Part shown: positions 41,706 through 52,335 of the stretch, piece by piece
Layout: the number at the start of each line of letters is the position of its first letter
Numbering within the stretch: position 1 is the first letter of the stretch
NCBI GenBank assembly: GCA_964016985.1
Contig: OZ024827.1
Coordinates: 24,076,933 to 24,140,932, forward strand
DNA: 64,000 nt
Source of the DNA: Anodontia alba
Lineage: Eukaryota > Mollusca > Bivalvia > Lucinida > Lucinidae
Direction: 5' to 3'
Notes under the pieces: generated by a model
Databases searched by the model: none
Told to the model about the DNA's origin: nothing
What the model saw: only the letters and a program-made list of their open reading frames with translations
Program-made: the position numbers and the translations under genes

Positions 41706-42318
41706 GAACAGTAGCAGGCGGCATTCTTTAATAATATTTTTTTTTCCTATTTTAGTGACTGAGAAGGCTTGACATACCATTTGAAGGCAATTCTCTTGAC
41801 ATGCCAGTCTTATTGTCTTGAGAAAATTAAAATCTGTTTTACCATATTCTGCTGCAATTTTGGATGGCGATTTAAGGGTTAAATAATTGTGTGGAAGTAA
41901 TCCCACAACTTGTACATGTATTTTTATGCAGAAGTAACAAAAATAAAGCAAAAAAAATAATGTACACTACTTATCCAGAGTCCTGATAGTGTTTTATTCA
42001 GAGTTCAAAGAATTGAAAAAAATAACACAAAAAGCAAACAAAAAATAAATAATTGAATTAGTTTCAGCAGTAAATATGTGTAATTAATGTGGATGTATAA
42101 AGTTGAATATACTGATCAGTATGTTAAAGGGAGGTAATAAGATGTTTTCTTTGCAAGGATAACCATATTAGATATTTCAAAGTTGGTGAATGAACTCATT
42201 GTATGACATGCTCTGAAATCTGTGATCTGAATCAAATTTGGTTGGTTAGATATAGAAGGCAGACTGAGGTTAAACAAATGACGTCCATTGTGCAAAAATA
42301 TAGCTCTCGGTAGGGCTA

Positions 42319-42414
42319 CCCAGCTAGCATTCTACGTAAATCTACATTGGGCCGTCATCGGCCCGTCAGCTGCCCTGACGGCCCGATATGGATTTACGTA
42401 GAATGCTGACTGGG
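42319..42414. repeat. H foldback
   Basis: CCCAGCTAGCATTCTACGTA and TACGTAGAATGCTGACTGGG are ends, with TA on both sides. The GGGCCGTCATCGGCCCGTCA core is partly deleted on the right arm. Confidence 0.85.
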
Positions 42415-42574
42415 TAGTTTGTTTCGTGTTTTAAGTATAAGTATTAATATTTTTCTTATTTCTGTGGTAAAATATTGTGGCTCGGAGACGTATTTAATGA
42501 GAACACAAGTTATTTTTTTCATAAAGAAATAAGGAAAATGTCAATGCTTTAATTGTTGAAAATTATACCAACAA

Positions 42575-42745
42575 AAAAATACATGTAGCTTAAATAATAT
42601 GGTATCCAGGTAAGTACTTTTTCTTATTTCTCCTCAAAAACATATGTTGTGGGTACTCATGAATACCACAACATATGTTTGTGCGGAAAAATAAGAAAAA
42701 TATCAACTCCATTGGACTGGAAAGAAAGTGCTAAAATAGAGCTGT
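42575..42745. repeat. hpA foldback
   Basis: CATATGTTGTGGGTACTCAT meets GAATACCACAACATATG directly; the GC loop is deleted. Confidence 0.75.
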
Positions 42746-42811
42746 CATACCTAGAGCTGAAAGGCAATATGGATGTTATTCAATTGTATTTACCCTAAGT
42801 ATTGGGACACT

Positions 42812-43005
42812 ATAGGTCTAGATAAGAGAGGGTATCTGGTTAATACATGTAGTTTTCTTATTTCTTGATGAAAACATATGTTATGGTTACTCATTAGAAA
42901 TGCCTCGGCGTGGCTCTTCTAATGAGTACCCGCAACATATGTTTTCGTCAAGAAATAAGAAAACATATAAATACTTTTTGGTTGAAAATATGCCTTTTCA
43001 AAATT
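42812..43005. repeat. hpA foldback
   Basis: TAGGTCTAGATAAGAGAGG starts it. CATATGTTATGGTTACTCAT and ATGAGTACCCGCAACATATG surround CCTCGGCGTGG. It interrupts coreG sequence (TTTACCCTAAGTATTGGG before, CTTATCATACTTGTCC after). Confidence 0.78.
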
Positions 43006-43404
43006 TATTTATTTATTACTGGAACACAATAATTCCTTATCATACTTGTCCTGAAATTTGAACAAGTCCATTTTTGCTGCTTCATGGTGTGCCTAAAAAT
43101 TGCAGGATGAGTGGCAAACAGTGTAGACCGTAGACTGTGATTAGAAGTAGCATTCTGTGGTGTCTGATCTGTTTGCTTAGGTCTCTTAGTCTGAATACTT
43201 AGGATGATTACAATATCAGTTTAGGCGATGTTGTCTTTACATTCACTTTTATGAAGGAATGCATCATGGAACTTGTGACATAAGTTCGTGGTGAAATTTA
43301 GGGGTGAAGTTAATATTATTTCTGCAGGGATTTGTAAATATATTTCTGAAACTGGAAGGAACAAACTCAAAACATAATCTTTAACATTTCATCTTCTTTT
43401 ACTT

Positions 43405-43625
43405 TAAGAGCGCCATGCAATCACAACTGCAGTAGACAACAATTTTTTATTTTTTTTTTTTATTTTTTCAATGAAAAAAAAGTGTTGACATTTCATTTGA
43501 ATTGTCTGCTTGGTAGACAGTTCCCATAAAATGTCAAAACCTGTTTTCTTTGAAAAAAAATAAAAAGAAATTAACTAAAATTTGGAATGTCATCTGCTAC
43601 AGATCTTGTTTGGCACTCTTAGGGT
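43405..43625. repeat. E foldback
   Basis: TGACATTTCATTTGAATTGT and ACAGTTCCCATAAAATGTCA pair around CTGCTTGGTAGAC. The ends contain GCAATCACAACTGCAGTAGA and GTCATCTGCTACAGATC. Confidence 0.7.
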
Positions 43626-43654
43626 TAAAATGTATGTACTTTCCATCTGCTGAT

Positions 43655-43855
43655 TAACTTTTACCGCTCTCTAGGCTAATTCAGTAGATGACAAATTGGT
43701 GATATTGTTCTTCTTTTTTTCCAGAAAACAGGATTTGACATTTCATGCAAATTGTCTTCAATGGAGACAATTTGCATGAAATGCCAAATCATATAAGAAA
43801 AAATATTTAAATGTCGTCTGCTGAAAATTTTACCCAGAGTGCTAAGTGTAATGGT
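43655..43855. repeat. E foldback
   Basis: TTGACATTTCATGCAAATTG and CAATTTGCATGAAATGCCAA pair almost perfectly around TCTTCAATGGAGA. GTCGTCTGCTGAAAATTTTA ends it. Confidence 0.8.
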
Positions 43856-44171
43856 GGTGTAAACAATAGTGTGATTTTTACTCGTGGAAGGAAAAACATA
43901 GAGTCGTTTTAGGTTTTGCCAAACAATACACATACTGGTACATGTACGATGAACGGGTGCCAAGGAAAAAACAAATTTGAAGTCGTGTGATTCTGGAAAA
44001 CACAGAGAACAGAAAACATGAAGATAGAGCTGTAAAATACGAGTTGCAACAAGCAGTAAGATATCAACAGGACATACGCTTAACAGATATACTGTGATCA
44101 GTCTGTACATGTGCATTCTGATCAGGATATGAAAATTTCACGTAATTTCCAGACTTCGTAAAATATTCAGC

Positions 44172-44296
44172 TCTAGATCAGGGGATACACAGTAAATGTT
44201 TTCTTATATTTCCATAGAAGTTTAGAACATGTTTTATGGAGAAGGTGCGAAAGCAGAAAAATAGGTATCTAAATACCCCCTTATCAGGTGCTCTGG
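44172..44296. repeat. hpA foldback, core deleted
   Basis: CTCTAGATCAGGGGATACAC and CCCCCTTATCAGGTGCTCTG are ends. The inner palindrome is reduced to TTAGAACATG. Confidence 0.65.
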
Positions 44297-44401
44297 CCTC
44301 TTGCAAATCTTGAATTGCAATTAACCTTAGCCTTAGAATGGTTATCACAAAATTAGCAGATGACAATGTTTCCTAAGAAAATAGGTTTTGACATGTAAAA
44401 T

Positions 44402-44600
44402 CATAGCTGCAGATAAAAGGAGTACATGTATCAGGAAATTAGTTTTCTTATTTCTCCATGAAATATGTTGTGGGTACTCATTAGAAGCACCTCATCGAGG
44501 TGCTTCTAATGAGTACCCACAACACACATTTTCATAGAGAAATAAGAAAAAGATCAAAACTTTTGGCAGAAAAAAAAAATAAAACAATTTACCTGGAGCT
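44402..44600. repeat. hpA foldback, complete
   Basis: ATGTTGTGGGTACTCATTAG and CTAATGAGTACCCACAACA surround CACCTCATCGAGGTG with perfect pairing. Confidence 0.83.
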
Positions 44601-45039
44601 AAGAAAGTGATGGGTTTTCTGTGAATGAACTGTCAATCCCTGTTTCCTTGAAAAATATTTTAAGATGTTGTCAGGTTGTCTGCTAGTATTTAATCTTGGC
44701 ACTCGTTATTGCAAATTTAGCAAACAATAAATGAGTGATCTGTTTATTTTCTTGGAAAAACAAAGAGTATGACATTTCATTCAGATCGTCACTACATTGA
44801 GATGCTATGAATGAAAAGTCAAGGCTAAGTTAAAAATAAAAAAACAGTCCTTAATTTGTTCGCTAGTTTCACTAATTGTTTCCTAGATTTAGTGTTTCAG
44901 TAGTACCCTAAACATATATGTATCATTTGTAGAAAAAACAAAAAGATATCTTCTGACTCTAATCAGTAGCTGATAACAGGGTTGGATCCAGGATTATTTA
45001 ACAGAGGATTCAGAATTTCTGAGGGGTTTGATTTGATCA

Positions 45040-45215
45040 AATTGTCATACCTGCCCTAAGTGTTTGGACAGACATGCATGAGCAAACAATATAGATCCAG
45101 ATCAGATGCTGAGAAACAGGGTGTCTGATCAGGATCTACACAGTTTGCTCTCATCCAGCAATTTTAGACACATTCACAGTTAATAAGGTGTGCGAATATT
45201 TAGGGTATACAATGT
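45040..45215. repeat. coreG repeat
   Basis: ACCTGCCCTAAGTGTTTGGA, then core arms AGATCCAGATCAGATGCTG and GTGTCTGATCAGGATCT, then CAGTTTGCTC and CATCCAGCAATTTTAGAC. Confidence 0.72.
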
Positions 45216-45494
45216 ACAAGGTATCCAAAATTTCCCCCAAAAAATGAAATTTTGAGTCAAAAGAGGTCGGGGTTTCGACGGAATCTCCCAAACCCACTCT
45301 GATTCTGCTCCTGAATAAAGACCTAGTGTCAGTATGAAGTGACACAAGATTCAAACTATAGAGAGTGAGTATCAGTGCACATACAAAACCATTCGTTATT
45401 GTTGAATTGAAAACTTAACCCATTTATGAGGACTACGAGTTGACTCTTCTACCACACCTCTTTGGACTGGTCTGTTTCCAGTAGCAGGACATCT

Positions 45495-45738
45495 GGGCCC
45501 AGTTGTTCAAAGCTAATGGACATCGTTAGTTAACGATTCTTTGAAATTTACATCGAGTGATATGCAAATATGCTGAAATTTTTTGCTGAAAAAATGTGAG
45601 TAGCTTTTGCAATGCAAAAGCTACTCACATTTGTTCAGCAAAAAATATCAGAATATTGTGTATTGAATCCGCTAAAACAGTTAACGAAATGACCCTTAAC
45701 GAGCTCGTTAAGCTAACAAGGCTTTGAACAACTGGGCC
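45495..45738. mobile_element. F foldback
   Basis: Same ends and centre as 40468-40710; by eye only scattered differences (CTTTTGCAATGC loop, ATTTGTTCAGC). Confidence 0.85.
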
Positions 45739-45759
45739 TTGGTTAGTTTTATTATTACT

Positions 45760-45876
45760 GTGTTTTTCAGAAATGCCTGTATTTAATACAGGCAGTGTAA
45801 ACCCTGATCAGATGCAATGTTCTGTGGCATATGATCTGGGTTACCCTTTTTCGGGTTTCCCAATTAAAATGGGTTA
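45760..45876. mobile_element. ttD MITE fragment
   Basis: The core (TAAACCCTGATCAGATGC with GTGGCATATGATCTGGG) and one end, AATTAAAATGGGTTAA, remain. Confidence 0.65.
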
Positions 45877-45934
45877 AACATGACCTGTTACATTCAGCAT
45901 CACAGTTTTAATCTGTAGCACTCTACTACTCTAC

Positions 45935-46145
45935 CTGTTATGAGCAGATGATGAATGAGACATTTTTCTTATTTTTTACAGAAAATCGGGCTTGATATTC
46001 CATTCCAGTTGCCTCCTGAAAGTCAGGTTAAATATTTTGTTCTTATTGTTGAGACAGTTTGATTTGAACTATCAAGCCTTACTTTGTCCGAAAATAAGTA
46101 ACAAATTTTAAAATGTTGTCTGCTGTTTATTTAAATTGAGCAGGT
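45935..46145. repeat. E foldback, diverged
   Basis: GATGATGAATGAGACATTTT, TTGATATTCCATTCCAGTTG, TTTGATTTGAACTATCAAGC and TGTTGTCTGCTG preserve the E order. Confidence 0.6.
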
Positions 46146-46239
46146 TAAAGGTTAATCTATTTACTCAATGCCAAAAGAAACAAATTTCATTGCCAGCAGA
46201 CAAAATCCCAAGATGCATCATTACACTTTACTGGTTTGT

Positions 46240-46475
46240 ATTTTAACCCTTAAAGTGCCAATCACAATTGCAGCAGACATTTTTTAAAAAAAAAAAAAAA
46301 AAATATTTTTCAGAGAATTGTGTCTTGGCATTTCATAGGAATCGTCTGCCTAGCAGACAATCGCCTGCCTAGCAGACAACTCCCATGAACTGTCAAGCCG
46401 CATTTTCTCTGAAAAATAATTTTAAAAAATTAGAATGTTTTCTACTACAATTTTGCTTTGCACTTTAGGCGTTAA
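46240..46475. repeat. E foldback
   Basis: TTAACCCTTAAAGTGCCAAT and GCACTTTAGGCGTTAA are ends. TTGGCATTTCATAGGAATCG pairs with CCATGAACTGTCAAG. A short direct duplication, CTGCCTAGCAGACAA, sits at the centre. Confidence 0.75.
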
Positions 46476-46785
46476 TAGAATGAACAGCAACAAAAAGCAC
46501 TGCAGCATTATACAATGAAATGTACATCTTTCGTATTTCTTTTGGCGTTTGTTCTCATTTAGTGTCACTAGATATGAACAGTTGACTTTCGTGTTTAGGA
46601 GAACAGATATACCTCCAAGGGAAACTTACATGGAAATAATGGTCTCCCTTTTCATTGGGAGATACTCTTAAAGGAGAAAATTTGCTCCTTCTTTTAAGGG
46701 CTAAATGAGCTGACAATTATGCTGTGCCTTGAAAGGTGGAGGATTGAGATTTATGGGTAAACAAAAACACTTATTCCATAATAAA

Positions 46786-47253
46786 TACAGGCCTCCTAGT
46801 GAAACCTATAAAACCTATAATAACCTATAATTTTGTGTCAAACCTATAAAACCTTTATTTTGTTCATAAAACCTATAAAAAGCCTGTATTTTCAGGAAAA
46901 AACCTATACTTTTCACTTTTTGAACCTTCTTGCGACTCAACCCTAACTTTTCTTCAAAATGCCCTACTATTTTTACTTTTTAGTCCCAAAAAAGTGATGA
47001 AAACTGTCAAGAAATTGTATTTTTTTCCTCGCTCGCTTGGACTTTGTAAAATTCAGATCAACTTTATCTGAATAATTGGCCAAAAATTCATCAAGTATTT
47101 TTTCTTCTCAGTTTTAAATCTTTATATGAGTTTGGAAGAACCTTTTTTTAACCTATATTTTTTATTGAAAAACCTGTAAATATCCTATATTTTGATTAAG
47201 AAGAACCTATATAAAAACCTATATTTTCAAAGTGGGCCACTAGGAGGCCTGTA
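46786..47253. mobile_element. TIR element filled with AACCTATA words
   Basis: TACAGGCCTCCTAGTG at the left and its perfect inverse at the right are 16-bp TIRs. The interior carries over a dozen same-strand AACCTATA or ACCTATAAAACC words spaced irregularly. No ORF of note. TA-type borders. Confidence 0.75.
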
Positions 47254-47351
47254 AATATAACTATCAGTGTCTTTATTGTTAAGCCCAAACATGAACATAG
47301 TAAAATCTGTACAACATGGAAGTTGTTAAGGAGGAGTATATACATGTAGGC

Positions 47352-47691
47352 AGGGCTGTGGAAATAGCATGCCCGACTTGTCCATCTTGTCCTTTTTCCC
47401 TGAGGACAAGTTAGAAATTTCAATTCACTTGTCCTGGGACAAGTACTTCATAGATCTATCTATCCAGATTATGAGATATATATTTTTCTTATTTCTCGAA
47501 CAAAAACATATGTTGTGGGTACTCATTAGAAGTGCCTCTGTGAGGCACTTCTAATGAGTACCCACAACATGTTTTCTTCCAGATATAAGGAAAAGGTCAA
47601 TTTTCGGGCAAGTAAATTTTTGTTGGGCAAGTAGATTTTGACCATTTGTTCTTGGACAAGTAATTAAATTTTATAATTCCACAACCCTGCA
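47352..47691. mobile_element. TIR element with GGACAAGTA words, hpA nested
   Basis: GCAGGGCTGTGGAA at the left and TTCCACAACCCTGC at the right are inverted. Inside, ACTTGTCC, GGACAAGT and GGGCAAGTA words recur at least eight times. An hpA foldback (about 47471-47600, GTGGGTACTCATTAGAAG arms) lies inside. Confidence 0.7.
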
Positions 47692-47699
47692 CGTAGGGA

Positions 47700-47870
47700 T
47701 AACTTTGGAATAACTTTTCTTATTCTGCATAAAAACATAACGTTGTGGGTACTCATTTGAAGCACCTCGGTGAGGTGCTTCTAATGAGGACCCACAACAT
47801 GTTTCATGGAAAACTGCAGAAAATAATCCCAGAATGGTGATCAGGTACTCCTCCTTAACAAGTCCTTCTG
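47700..47870. repeat. hpA foldback
   Basis: GTTGTGGGTACTCATTTGAA and CTTCTAATGAGGACCCACAA pair around CACCTCGGTGAGGTG. Confidence 0.78.
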
Positions 47871-48169
47871 TACAGTGAACATAATTGACCCTAATCAGAT
47901 TGCATTGGTGTACAAGTTGATCTGTGTCTTTGTCATTCACAGTTGTGTGGTAAAATTGACTAGTATCAGATGAGATAATGAAGTAGTTCATTTATTTTTT
48001 GCTGACATTAGAATGACATTTTGATCAAATTATTTTCAAGGGAGACAGACGAAATAAAATAGCAAGTCCAGTGAAATGTCATAGTATGTTTTAGGGACAG
48101 TAAAACCTATTTTTCATCTGTTTTGCCCGATTTGAGTCCTACACTTTTGGCATATGTTTTAAGGATAGG

Positions 48170-48320
48170 CCCTGATAAAGGGAGTATTTAAAAGATATTT
48201 ATGTTGTTATCGTTTTATATCTTGTGTGTACTCATTGAAATTGTCTCACATAAGCATTTCCAGTGAATACACATATGTTTTGGTACAAAAATTACCCTCT
48301 AAGTTATTACTTTATCTGCA
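48170..48320. repeat. hpA foldback, degraded
   Basis: TTGTGTGTACTCATTGAAAT and TTTCCAGTGAATACACATA are weak arms. Confidence 0.55.
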
Positions 48321-48548
48321 GCTTGTTAAGGTACCTTTTATTTTAATGGGCTCTATTTTTTGTAAGCCCAGCTGATCTGTAAAAATGATGTTAATATTTT
48401 ATGTATTTCTATACAATTTTATCTATACTGTCAAGAGGTATAAATTAGCCGTCCAGAATTTTTATACCTGCCTATTATTTTACCTACATTTTTTTTTGCA
48501 TAATTATGTATATTACAAATCCGAGCCATTGTAAATTATGATACTTCT

Positions 48549-48792
48549 GGGCCCAGTTGTTCAAAGCGTCGTTAGCTTAACGAGCTCGTTAAGGTTAATT
48601 TCGTTAACTGTTTTAGCGGATTCAATATACAATATTCTTATATTGTTTGTTGAAAAAATGTGAATAGCTTTTGCACTGCAAAAGCTACTCATATTTTTTC
48701 AGCAAAAAATTTCAGCATATTTGCGCATCACTCAATGTAAATTTTAACGAATCGTTAACTAACGACGTCGTTAGCTTTGAACAACTGGGCCC
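48549..48792. mobile_element. F foldback
   Basis: Inverse orientation to the other two: GGGCCCAGTTGTTCAAAGCG begins, GTTAGCTTTGAACAACTGGG ends. The centre GAATAGCTTTTGCACTGC with GCAAAAGCTACTC is intact. Confidence 0.85.
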
Positions 48793-49046
48793 TGATTTTT
48801 ATCTGAATAGTTGCTATGTTAATCTTTGATATGTTGTTGATATTAGCAGATGAAAAAATGTGATATTAATTTTCCCAGAAAATAGGGCTAAAACTTTCAT
48901 GCAGAATCTCCTTAAGTGCATGAAAGTTTAAGACCGTTTTCCCATTCATGCATATTATCTCCATGATTTGCATGAAATTTCAAGCCATTTACTTAGAAAA
49001 ATATTTTCTTATGTCTGCTAATATTTAATTTACCATATTTGACTTA

Positions 49047-49378
49047 ATTACCGCACCGTGCGCTTGGGTTTTTCAAAATTACTGGGAAAACTTGTAGTAA
49101 AATATGTATCCACATACTAAAAGTAAAACAAGATCAGCAAATGACTTATTCAGTGGTGCTTATGCGATGTTTTGTGCGCGTTTTTTTTTTCTGATTTTCT
49201 TTCTAAAAGCATATGTTGTGGGTACTCACTTGAATTGCATCGACAAGTCGATGCAATTCAGATGAGTACCCACAACATATGCCTTTATAAAGAAGTAGAC
49301 AAAAAGTACACAGGCTGTAATCTGAAGACTACAGAATTACTTGACTGTGCGCTTATAGGGGTATGTGCGGTAATTAGG
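49047..49378. mobile_element. TTACCGCAC-type element with inner hairpin
   Basis: TTACCGCACCGTGCGCTTGG at the left and GTATGTGCGGTAATTA at the right are inverted ends. The hairpin CATATGTTGTGGGTACTCAC with GAGTACCCACAACATATG is at 49208-49281. Confidence 0.78.
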
Positions 49379-49469
49379 TTGAATATGGTATGTTAAGGGT
49401 AAAGTTATTGGACAGTGTTGCATGCACTGAGAAATTCAGAAAAAAGACTAACTAAATATTCAGACATCT

Positions 49470-49630
49470 TAACTCCTTACTGTACATTGCTGAAAATTTG
49501 AACAAGTGCATTTTACTACCTGCTAAGTATGTCAAGAAAATACTGTATGTGGCAGACAGTGTAGACCTTGATTAGATACCATATTCTGCTGCATCTGATA
49601 TGGGTCCACATACTTTGTCATACTTTTTCA
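49470..49630. repeat. coreG repeat, diverged
   Basis: CTCCTTACTGTACATTGCTG, ATTTGAACAAGTGCATTTTA, then the core TAGACCTTGATTAGATACC with CTGCTGCATCTGATATGG. Confidence 0.65.
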
Positions 49631-50100
49631 CAAAAAATGTTTGTGGGTTCTCTTTAGCATTGCTTCAGTGGGGCAGGTCTAAAGAATACCCGCAACATTT
49701 TTTCTGTCAGATGTGAGGCATAGAACAAAATCATTGCCATCAAAATTTTCATACAATATCAGTAGCTAATATTTATTAAAGTAAGTCGCAAGCAAATTCT
49801 GAATTTTTCAGTGCGTCTCTCAGGTTAAAAGTGCTGCATTAATCCGTCCAAATATATATTATTTTCTTAGTGCCAAATACAGTATGCTTCAAACTGAAGC
49901 TTGCTTGGGGACAGACTAACTGTATCCCTTTTATACATTATAGCTCTAGATAAGTTATCTAGATCAGCAGTTTGTCTTATTTTTCCATGAAAAGTTATGT
50001 ACTTGAAGTTAGCACTCATTAGAATTATCAGCAGAGGTATTCAGGAGTATTTAGTGATTTTTGGAATAATTTTCCAATTTCTCCAAAAAGTCATATGTGT

Positions 50101-50292
50101 AATTGACAAACAGTGCAGATCCAGATCAGATGCCGCAGAACACAGCATCTGATCAGGGTCTCCATTGTTTGAAAACAGTTCATTCATTTTTCTCTAGGAA
50201 TTTCTAAATCACAGAGCCTGACATATCTAAAATTGAAATGGACTCTTCCAATATATAGTGAGGGAGAGTTAATTCAGTCTACAATGGATTAA
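50101..50292 (+). mobile_element. ttD MITE, left end eroded
   Basis: The core GATCAGATGCCGCAGAAC with CAGCATCTGATCAGGGTC, the body TAAAATTGAAATGGACTCTT, and right end TCTACAATGGATTAA remain. Confidence 0.75.
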
Positions 50293-50450
50293 GAGGACTG
50301 TCCAGGTCAGTAATTTTCTTCTTTCTTCTTGAAAACATGTTAGGGATACTCATTAGAATTGCCCCTCTGATGTGCTTCTAATGAGCTCCACAAGGTTTGT
50401 TTACATGGAGAAATAAAAAAAATATCAGTAATACTTGGTTGAAAAACAAC
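50290..50450. repeat. hpA foldback, diverged
   Basis: GATACTCATTAGAATTGCC and GTGCTTCTAATGAGCTCC pair. CATGGAGAAATAAAAAAAAT follows. Confidence 0.65.
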
Positions 50451-50469
50451 AACAAAAAAACAACTTTAT

Positions 50470-50575
50470 GTGGGCTGCGCCGTGTGAAAACATGTCTTCG
50501 GGCATATGCGGACAGTGAAGGGACAGATGAGCCTGCACATCTGTGCAGTCTGATCAGGGACCTTGGTCTGAAAAC
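50470..50575. repeat. GCCGTG/core repeat fragment
   Basis: GGGCTGCGCCGTGTGAAAAC, CATATGCGGACAGTGAAGG and CTGTGCAGTCTGATCAGGGA match the fragment at 5229-5318. Confidence 0.65.
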
Positions 50576-50710
50576 TGAATCATTAGAAACTGTATAATGT
50601 ATCAATGGAGAGTAAATGCCTGAATAAGACTGCGCATGCATGGGATGAATCGGAATCTTGTGAATTTTGTGCATGCTCGAAGACACCTTTTCGCTTGTCT
50701 CAGCACATGG

Positions 50711-50945
50711 CCCGAGGTTATAAAACTTTTTTCATGCTCAATTCAGCCGAGCGTGAAATTTTCTCTGCAAATAAAATTCAAATTACTAACATTTGCAATT
50801 TTTGTCATGCTAAACATAGCGGAGCACGAAAATTTCTCTGCTAATATGAAAATGCCAACTATTGTTGGCATTTTCATATTTATTAGCAGAGAAAATTTCA
50901 TGCTCAGATGTGTTGAGCATGAAAAAAGTTTTATAACCTTGGGGC
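50711..50945. repeat. long hairpin element
   Basis: CCGAGGTTATAAAACTTTTT and AAAAAGTTTTATAACCTTGG are ends. GAAATTTTCTCTGCAAATA pairs with TATTAGCAGAGAAAATTTC, and AATGCCAACTATTGTTGGCA is the tip. Diverged duplication of the ATTTTCTCTGC words on the left arm. Confidence 0.8.
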
Positions 50946-51016
50946 CATATTGGTGTAGGATTCATTTTTAGTGCTAGTTTCATAAAATGTCAGTTGTCTT
51001 GCAGTTACTATCAGTA

Positions 51017-51240
51017 CCGTATTTACCCAAAGTATCTGGACAGACAGGCCTGAGAAAACAGTGTAGACCCAGATCAAGAACTGCATAATGCAGCATCTTA
51101 CCAGAATCTACAGTTTGTTATTCATCCAACAGTTTTTAACCTTTACCACTTTCTGGGCTAATACAACAGATGACAAATTGATGATGTTTAAAACATTTTA
51201 AAATTTCATCTGCTAAAAATTGTACCCATCATGTGAAGTG
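51017..51240. repeat. coreG fragment followed by E fragment
   Basis: ACCGTATTTACCCAAAGTAT, then GACCCAGATCAAGAACTGC, then an E-type end (TTTCATCTGCTAAAAATTGT). The left E arm is mostly missing. Confidence 0.6.
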
Positions 51241-51454
51241 TTAACCCTTGTCATGCTGAATAAATTAAGATGCCACACCCACTTCCAATTTTCAGCCAAT
51301 CAGATTACTTGATCCAGGCTGTTGATTTAAATTCACATAATGAATGACAAACAGTGCAGATCCAGATAAGTTGGCTTCTTCAGAAGCCAACTGATCTGGA
51401 TCTACACTGTAAGCAGAGGCAGGGTATATCAGGGTTCAGCAGGGCAAGGGTTAA
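51241..51454 (+). mobile_element. ttB MITE
   Basis: TTAACCCTTGTCATGCTGAA at the left, CAGCAGGGCAAGGGTTAA at the right; the core palindrome is intact. 214 bp. Confidence 0.87.
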
Positions 51455-51542
51455 ACCCATTAACTGGTAATAAAATGGACGTTCAAGTTTTACAAGTATG
51501 GTAAAGAGATAAATTGTCCAAATACTTAGAGCAAATACAGTA

Positions 51543-51970
51543 AATTTTTTTTTTTTTTTTTTTTTTTCATGTACTTAATAGAAAGGATTAAATTTATACA
51601 TATACATTTATTTATATTTAAATTTAATAATGTAAAGGTTAGAAATTTAACTTTTTGATTTTGTTTCTTCACTTTTGTATGCCAGATTTTGGTATGGTGT
51701 ATTTTTTCTGCATGTGTACATGTACTTCATATGATGAGCAACAGCTGAAAAGAGACCTCCATATTAAAACTGTGAAGGCTTAAATCAGCTTCTGCATCTG
51801 CTCAGTTTGATCAAGGTATTCACTGTTCATCACAACAGAAGCCCTGATCAGACTGTGCAGATGCCAAGGTGGGCCCTCATTGGCTGCATATGGCATGAGA
51901 TCTTTTCTCCCGTGCACACCATATTTCTGTAATAGAACTCCAGATAGGGGATGGTGGGGGTAGGGGTGAC
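51543..51970. other. non-coding flank with poly-T
   Basis: A run of about 24 T at 51544-51567 is followed by unremarkable AT-rich sequence. A short core-like inverted pair (TCTGCTCAGTTTGATCAAGG, CCCTGATCAGACTGTGCAGA) lies at 51800-51865. Confidence 0.5.
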
Positions 51971-51977
51971 AAATGTG

Positions 51978-52335
51978 TTAACCGTAGTCCTGCTGAACCG
52001 TGATATCCAGTGCCTTCTTCAGAAGCCAACTGATTTTGATCTGCACTGTTTGGCATTAAGTACAGTCAAACCTGTCTTAAGCAGCCACCCATGGGAAGCT
52101 TAAAAAGTGGCTGCTGAAGGCAGGTGGCTGCTTAATACAGTTCAAATATATAGGTATATGAATTTTGGGGCAACTTTTCTCTGGCTGCTTAATACAGGTT
52201 GGCTGCTTAATAGAGGTGACCACTAACACAGGTTTGACTATGTGAATTTGTATCAACAGCCTGGATCAAGTAATCTGATTGGTTAAACATTAAAGTGGGC
52301 ATGGCATCTTAATTTATTCAGTATGGCAAGGTTAA
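51978..52335 (-). mobile_element. ttB MITE interrupted by a TA MITE
   Basis: TTAACCGTAGTCCTGCTGAA at the left, CAGTATGGCAAGGTTAA at the right. The body is split at TAAGTATGTGAATTT by the element at 52061-52240. Ten other ttB copies supply the empty site. Confidence 0.85.
52061..52240. mobile_element. TA-flanked MITE, TACAGTCAAACCTG ends
   Basis: TACAGTCAAACCTGTCTTAA and ACACAGGTTTGACTA are inverted ends. Interior GGCTGCTTAATACAGGT words recur. The TA is present on both sides but once in the uninterrupted ttB site. Sister of 60865-61239. Confidence 0.88.

Noticed and set aside
43676..44116. 146-codon minus-strand ORF
   Set aside because: Half of it lies in an E foldback; the rest is Cys/Leu-rich low-information sequence with no recognised domain.
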